Of a DNA stretch of 7,655 nucleotides, positions 4,982 to 7,655 are shown one piece after another. The notes below the pieces were generated by a model that was given only the letters and a program-made list of their open reading frames with translations, searched no databases and was not told the DNA's origin. Where the stretch lies: the NCBI GenBank assembly GCA_913776675.1, contig CAJYRE010000146.1, forward strand, positions 1 to 7,655, written 5' to 3'. How positions within the stretch are numbered: the stretch's first letter is position 1; the number at the start of each line of letters is the position of its first letter. Source of the stretch: Rhizobiaceae bacterium. Lineage in GTDB: Bacteria; Pseudomonadota; Alphaproteobacteria; Rhizobiales; Rhizobiaceae. Both the position numbers and the translations under genes were made by a program.

Positions 4982-6484
4982 ATGAGCAACCGAATCGTTA
5001 GTCCAAGCCCTATCCATTGCATCAGCCCACCTGCTTATGAGGCCCGGTATTTTACGGATGCCGCTGAAGCTGTTGATGCCATCACCGAAATTTATGAGCG
5101 CAATACACGCTTCCTGATTGATGCGTTTACCGCTCTTGGCAACGGAGCGGCCGTTGAAGGCCGCTATCGCGCATTTTACCCGCAGGTCAGCCTCGAGACC
5201 AACAGCTTCGGGCATCTGGATACGCGCCTGTCTTACGGGCATGTGACATCGCCCGGCGTGTACACCACCACGCTGACCCGGCCAAAACTGTTCAGACATT
5301 ACCTGAAAGAGCAATTGGCTCTGCTGATGCGCAATCATCAGGTGCCGGTGAAGGTTGGTGAGTCCACAACGCCTATTCCTCTGCATTTTGCCTTTGGCGA
5401 AGGGGCGCATGTGGAAGCCGAAGCCAGCAGATTGTCGGATATTCCGTTGCGCGATCTGTTTGATACGCCTGATCTGTCCACCACCGATGATGAAATTGCC
5501 AATGGCGAATATGAGCCGCCAGCCGGTGAGCCTTTTCCCTTGGCTCCCTTTACGGCTCAGCGCATTGATTATTCGCTGGCCCGGCTTGCCCATTACACAG
5601 CGACAGGGGCCGAGCATTTTCAGAATTTTGTCCTCTTTACCAACTACCAATTCTACGTCGATGAGTTTTGCGCCTACGCCCGCAATTTGATGGCCAAAGG
5701 CGGGGAAGGATACAGCGCTTTTGTCGAGCCGGGCAATGTCATCACCATGGCGGGTGACTCGGCCCCCTCCTCTGGCATTCCTGGCGCGCGGCTACCGCAA
5801 ATGCCTGCCTATCATTTGAAAATGAAAGGCCATGCTGGCATTACCATGGTCAACATTGGCGTTGGCCCATCGAATGCCAAAACCATCACCGACCACGTGG
5901 CCGTGTTGCGCCCACATGCATGGCTGATGCTGGGACATTGTGCTGGCCTGCGCAACAGCCAGCGCCTGGGCGATTATGTTCTGGCACATGCCTATGTGCG
6001 TGAAGACCATGTGCTGGATGATGACCTGCCTGTGTGGGTACCCATTCCGGCTCTGGCCGAAGTGCAATTGGCCCTGGAAGATGCCGTGGAAGAAATCACC
6101 GGCTATGAAGGGTTTGAGCTGAAGCGCATCATGCGCACCGGCACTGTGGCCACAATTGATAACCGGAACTGGGAATTGCGCGACCAGCGCGGCCCGGTCA
6201 AGCGGCTCTCACAGTCTCGCGCCATTGCACTGGATATGGAATCGGCCACCATTGCGGCCAATGGTTTTCGCTTCCGTGTGCCTTACGGCACCCTGCTCTG
6301 CGTATCTGACAAGCCGCTGCATGGCGAATTGAAGCTGCCCGGCATGGCAACAGCCTTTTATAAAACCCAAGTGAGCCAGCATTTGCAGATCGGCATTTGC
6401 GCCATGCAGAAGCTGGCCGCCATGCCGCAGGAAAAGCTGCATTCGCGCAAACTCAGAAGCTTCTTTGAGACCGCGTTTCAGTAA
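4982..6484 (+). CDS. amn: AMP nucleosidase (EC 3.2.2.4)
   Basis: Encodes 500 residues, close to the E. coli enzyme (484). It hydrolyses AMP to adenine and ribose 5-phosphate in the cytosol, controlling the AMP pool and purine salvage. The N-terminal AMP nucleosidase domain covers about residues 25-185 (IYERNTRFL, YPQVSLETNS, RLSYGHV). The C-terminal phosphorylase-like domain covers about 285-475, with the family signature NIGVGPSNAK (291-300), DHVAVLRPHAWLMLGHCAGL (304-323), GDYVLAHAYVREDHVLDD (330-347), ALDMESATIAANG (416-428) and SDKPLHGE (442-449). Asp443 matches the position of the catalytic aspartate reported for E. coli Amn (Asp428). The ATG lies within the expected transcription start, so initiation is probably leaderless. 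The gene stands alone between its own promoter and a strong terminator. Identification is firm. Confidence 0.97.
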   Translation: MSNRIVSPSPIHCISPPAYEARYFTDAAEAVDAITEIYERNTRFLIDAFTALGNGAAVEGRYRAFYPQVSLETNSFGHLDTRLSYGHVTSPGVYTTTLTRPKLFRHYLKEQLALLMRNHQVPVKVGESTTPIPLHFAFGEGAHVEAEASRLSDIPLRDLFDTPDLSTTDDEIANGEYEPPAGEPFPLAPFTAQRIDYSLARLAHYTATGAEHFQNFVLFTNYQFYVDEFCAYARNLMAKGGEGYSAFVEPGNVITMAGDSAPSSGIPGARLPQMPAYHLKMKGHAGITMVNIGVGPSNAKTITDHVAVLRPHAWLMLGHCAGLRNSQRLGDYVLAHAYVREDHVLDDDLPVWVPIPALAEVQLALEDAVEEITGYEGFELKRIMRTGTVATIDNRNWELRDQRGPVKRLSQSRAIALDMESATIAANGFRFRVPYGTLLCVSDKPLHGELKLPGMATAFYKTQVSQHLQIGICAMQKLAAMPQEKLHSRKLRSFFETAFQ

Positions 6485-6512
6485 ACGCTCAAAGCAATCC
6501 TATGTTTTTGAT

Positions 6513-6540
6513 AATGCCCGGTCCTGTACCGGGCATTTTT
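6513..6540 (+). terminator. Intrinsic terminator of amn
   Basis: AATGCCCGGT and ACCGGGCATT form a perfect 10-bp stem with a CCTGT loop, followed by T residues to 6540 and, after one G, four more. It begins 28 bases after the amn stop. Confidence 0.95.
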
Positions 6541-6543
6541 GTT

Positions 6544-6646
6544 TTACAGCGCCGTATGCCAAATATGGCGCACGGCGCTGTAACACTTTTAATCTGCTGC
6601 ATAATTTTCTCCTTAAATCGATTCCGATTTAAGGAATTATGCAGCA
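6544..6646 (-). repeat. RIME/Bru-RS-like palindromic repeat, complete copy
   Basis: A 103-base element with two palindromes. The first has perfect 12-bp arms TTACAGCGCCGT (6544-6555) and ACGGCGCTGTAA (6572-6583) with an inner GCCA/TGGC pair. The second has arms 6595-6620 and 6625-6646 around ATTC, identical except for a 4-base TTCT insertion in the left arm. Its reverse complement matches 88-143, the inverted partial copy. Length and two-palindrome design match the intergenic repeats known in Rhizobiales. It lies between the amn terminator and the regulator promoter. On the minus strand it contains AAGGAG followed by ATG, opening a 37-codon frame that I do not regard as a gene. Confidence 0.8.
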
Positions 6647-6675
6647 AGCCTCGCCAAAAAATCTCTCTCGCCCTC

Positions 6676-6706
6676 TTGATTCGATAAATCTAAGATATAT
6701 CTTAGA
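6676..6706 (+). promoter_or_regulatory. Promoter and 18-bp palindromic operator of the padR operon
   Basis: TCTAAGATATATCTTAGA (6689-6706) is a perfect 18-bp palindrome. A candidate -35 TTGATT (6676-6681) and -10 TATCTT (6698-6703), 16 bases apart, place the palindrome over the -10 box. This is the expected layout for repression by the PadR-type regulator encoded 28 bases downstream. The ribosome site GGAG of that gene is at 6723-6726, seven bases before ATG. Confidence 0.7.
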
Positions 6707-6733
6707 CTCATCAAGAACCATTGGAGATAATCA

Positions 6734-7348
6734 ATGAGACATTTTTACAGAGAACATGGTGATGACCATGGTCATCATGGCAGAGGTCGCCATCACATTC
6801 TTCACAGCATGATGCATGCCATGCGCGGTGGGCCGTTCGGTCATGGTGGACACGATGGCAAGCGCGGTCGTGGCCGCGATGGCGAGCGGCGGCGCATGTT
6901 TGAATCCGGTGAGTTGCGGCTGGTGCTGCTCAAGCTGATTTCAGAACAACCCCGACACGGCTATGATCTGATCCGCGAGATCGAAAGCCTTTCTGGAGGG
7001 GCCTATGCCCCAAGCCCCGGCGTGGTTTATCCCACCATGACCCTGTTGATCGATATGGGGTTGGCGCAAGAACAACAAAGCGATGGTGCCCGAAAGCTCC
7101 TTGGCATTACCCCCGATGGCATCATCCATCTGCAAGACAATGCGCAGGCATTGGATATTGCCATGGCCCGGTTGACGGCCCTTGCAAAAGTTACAGAGCG
7201 CACTGATGCGGGGCCGGTGCGTCGCGCCATTCACAATTTGCGCGCTGTGATTCACGACAGGCTTTCTCAAGAGGGTGTGTCGCGGGAAACCCAGCTTGAG
7301 GTGGCTCGGCTGCTGGATGAAGCCGCCAGCAAGATTGAAAGGCTATAA
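6734..7348 (+). CDS. PadR-family regulator with His-rich tail, YqjI/NfeR-like
   Basis: Encodes 204 residues. Residues 1-40 contain eleven histidines (HGHH, RHHILH and others) with several Asp, a likely metal-binding tail, followed by an Arg/Gly-rich linker (43-54). The PadR winged helix-turn-helix spans about 57-135, with GELRLVLLKL, HGYDLIREIE (75-84) and SPGVVYPTMTLL (94-105). A C-terminal helical part (about 140-204) should mediate dimerisation. Layout and motifs resemble E. coli YqjI (NfeR), a nickel-responsive repressor of the ferric reductase gene yqjH. Unlike that protein as I recall it, this one has no cysteine. It probably represses its own operon through the palindrome upstream and releases DNA on binding Ni or Fe; metal identity is inferred. 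The DUF2218 gene starts two bases after its stop. Confidence 0.9.
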   Translation: MRHFYREHGDDHGHHGRGRHHILHSMMHAMRGGPFGHGGHDGKRGRGRDGERRRMFESGELRLVLLKLISEQPRHGYDLIREIESLSGGAYAPSPGVVYPTMTLLIDMGLAQEQQSDGARKLLGITPDGIIHLQDNAQALDIAMARLTALAKVTERTDAGPVRRAIHNLRAVIHDRLSQEGVSRETQLEVARLLDEAASKIERL

Positions 7349-7350
7349 AC

Positions 7351-7638
7351 ATGCATAAAACAATCGCTATTGTGCCCACCGAAAATGGTTGGAAATACAT
7401 TCAGCAACTGTGCAAACACTGGAGCCATAAGCTCACCACCGAGCTTTCCGACAACAAGGGTGTGGTGACATTTGAAAACGCCACCGCCGTGATGACATCC
7501 GATGCCACTGCCATCACGGTGATGATTGAAACGCAATCGCAAGAGGTGCTGGAACGCCTGAAAGGCGTTGTCTCCAGCCACCTCGACCGCTTCGCATTTC
7601 GGGAAGCGCCCCTGCCCTTTGCATGGCAGAATGCGTGA
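7351..7638 (+). CDS. DUF2218 domain protein
   Basis: Encodes 95 residues, essentially one DUF2218 domain (PF09981): N-terminal IVPTENGWKYIQQLCKHWSH, a central FENATAVMTSDATAITVMIE, and LERLKGVVSSHLDRFAFRE toward the end. There is no signal peptide or membrane segment, so it should be cytosolic. ATG lies two bases after the regulator's TAA, with AAAGG (7338-7342) as ribosome site inside the upstream gene, so the two are co-transcribed and probably translationally coupled. DUF2218 has no established biochemical role. It is often found next to or fused with siderophore-interacting (ferric-siderophore reductase) proteins, which together with the NfeR-like partner suggests iron or nickel handling. 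The remaining 17 bases of the window show no clear start of a next gene. Confidence 0.88.
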   Translation: MHKTIAIVPTENGWKYIQQLCKHWSHKLTTELSDNKGVVTFENATAVMTSDATAITVMIETQSQEVLERLKGVVSSHLDRFAFREAPLPFAWQNA

Positions 7639-7655
7639 TTATTCCTTGTGATGCT

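Noticed and set aside
6489..6602. 37-codon minus-strand frame starting in the palindromic repeat
   Set aside because: Its start region is repeat sequence and its body reads through the repeat hairpin and the amn terminator, so a conserved protein is unlikely; kept only as part of the repeat observation.

Overview
The window looks like chromosomal DNA of an alphaproteobacterium of the order Hyphomicrobiales (Rhizobiales). The main reason is a pair of Porin_2-family (Omp2/RopA-type) outer-membrane porins with the typical mature N-terminus and two-cysteine motif. An AMP nucleosidase, a YqjI/NfeR-like PadR regulator next to a DUF2218 gene, and two copies of a RIME/Bru-RS-like palindromic intergenic repeat all fit. 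I do not commit to a genus. No IS element, CRISPR array, rRNA or tRNA was seen.

Layout. 1-741 is a long non-coding region carrying a partial palindromic repeat (74-156) and the upstream control region of porin 1 (742-1812). After a strong terminator (1832-1861) comes a second long non-coding region (1862-2513), then porin 2 (2514-3587) and its terminator (3611-3639). The porins are tandem paralogues, about 88% identical by hand count. Their upstream regions are diverged relatives that keep specific elements: a 20-bp inverted repeat with a TGTGTCA half-site exactly 66 bp further on, and next to each start codon a two-hairpin leader whose first stem varies by compensatory change around an invariant GACCGGGGGG loop motif.

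Convergent to porin 2 is a minus-strand alpha/beta-hydrolase (3701-4582) whose canonical catalytic-acid position is alanine. Divergent from it is a 50-residue single-pass membrane protein gene (4737-4889), with a long interrupted palindrome between the two. amn (AMP nucleosidase, 4982-6484) follows; its TATAAT box lies five bases before the ATG and there is no Shine-Dalgarno sequence, so its mRNA is probably leaderless. amn ends in a strong terminator, followed by the complete inverted copy of the palindromic repeat (6544-6646).

The right end holds a two-gene operon: a histidine-rich PadR regulator resembling the nickel-responsive YqjI/NfeR (6734-7348), and two bases later a DUF2218 gene (7351-7638). 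A perfect 18-bp palindrome over the candidate -10 box suggests autorepression. This gene pair often accompanies siderophore-interacting (ferric-siderophore reductase) genes, so such a gene may lie just beyond the right edge.

The porins are the abundant-protein part of the window: strong codon bias, strong ribosome sites, strong terminators. The most interesting undescribed feature is the shared structured porin leader together with its distal operator-like sites.
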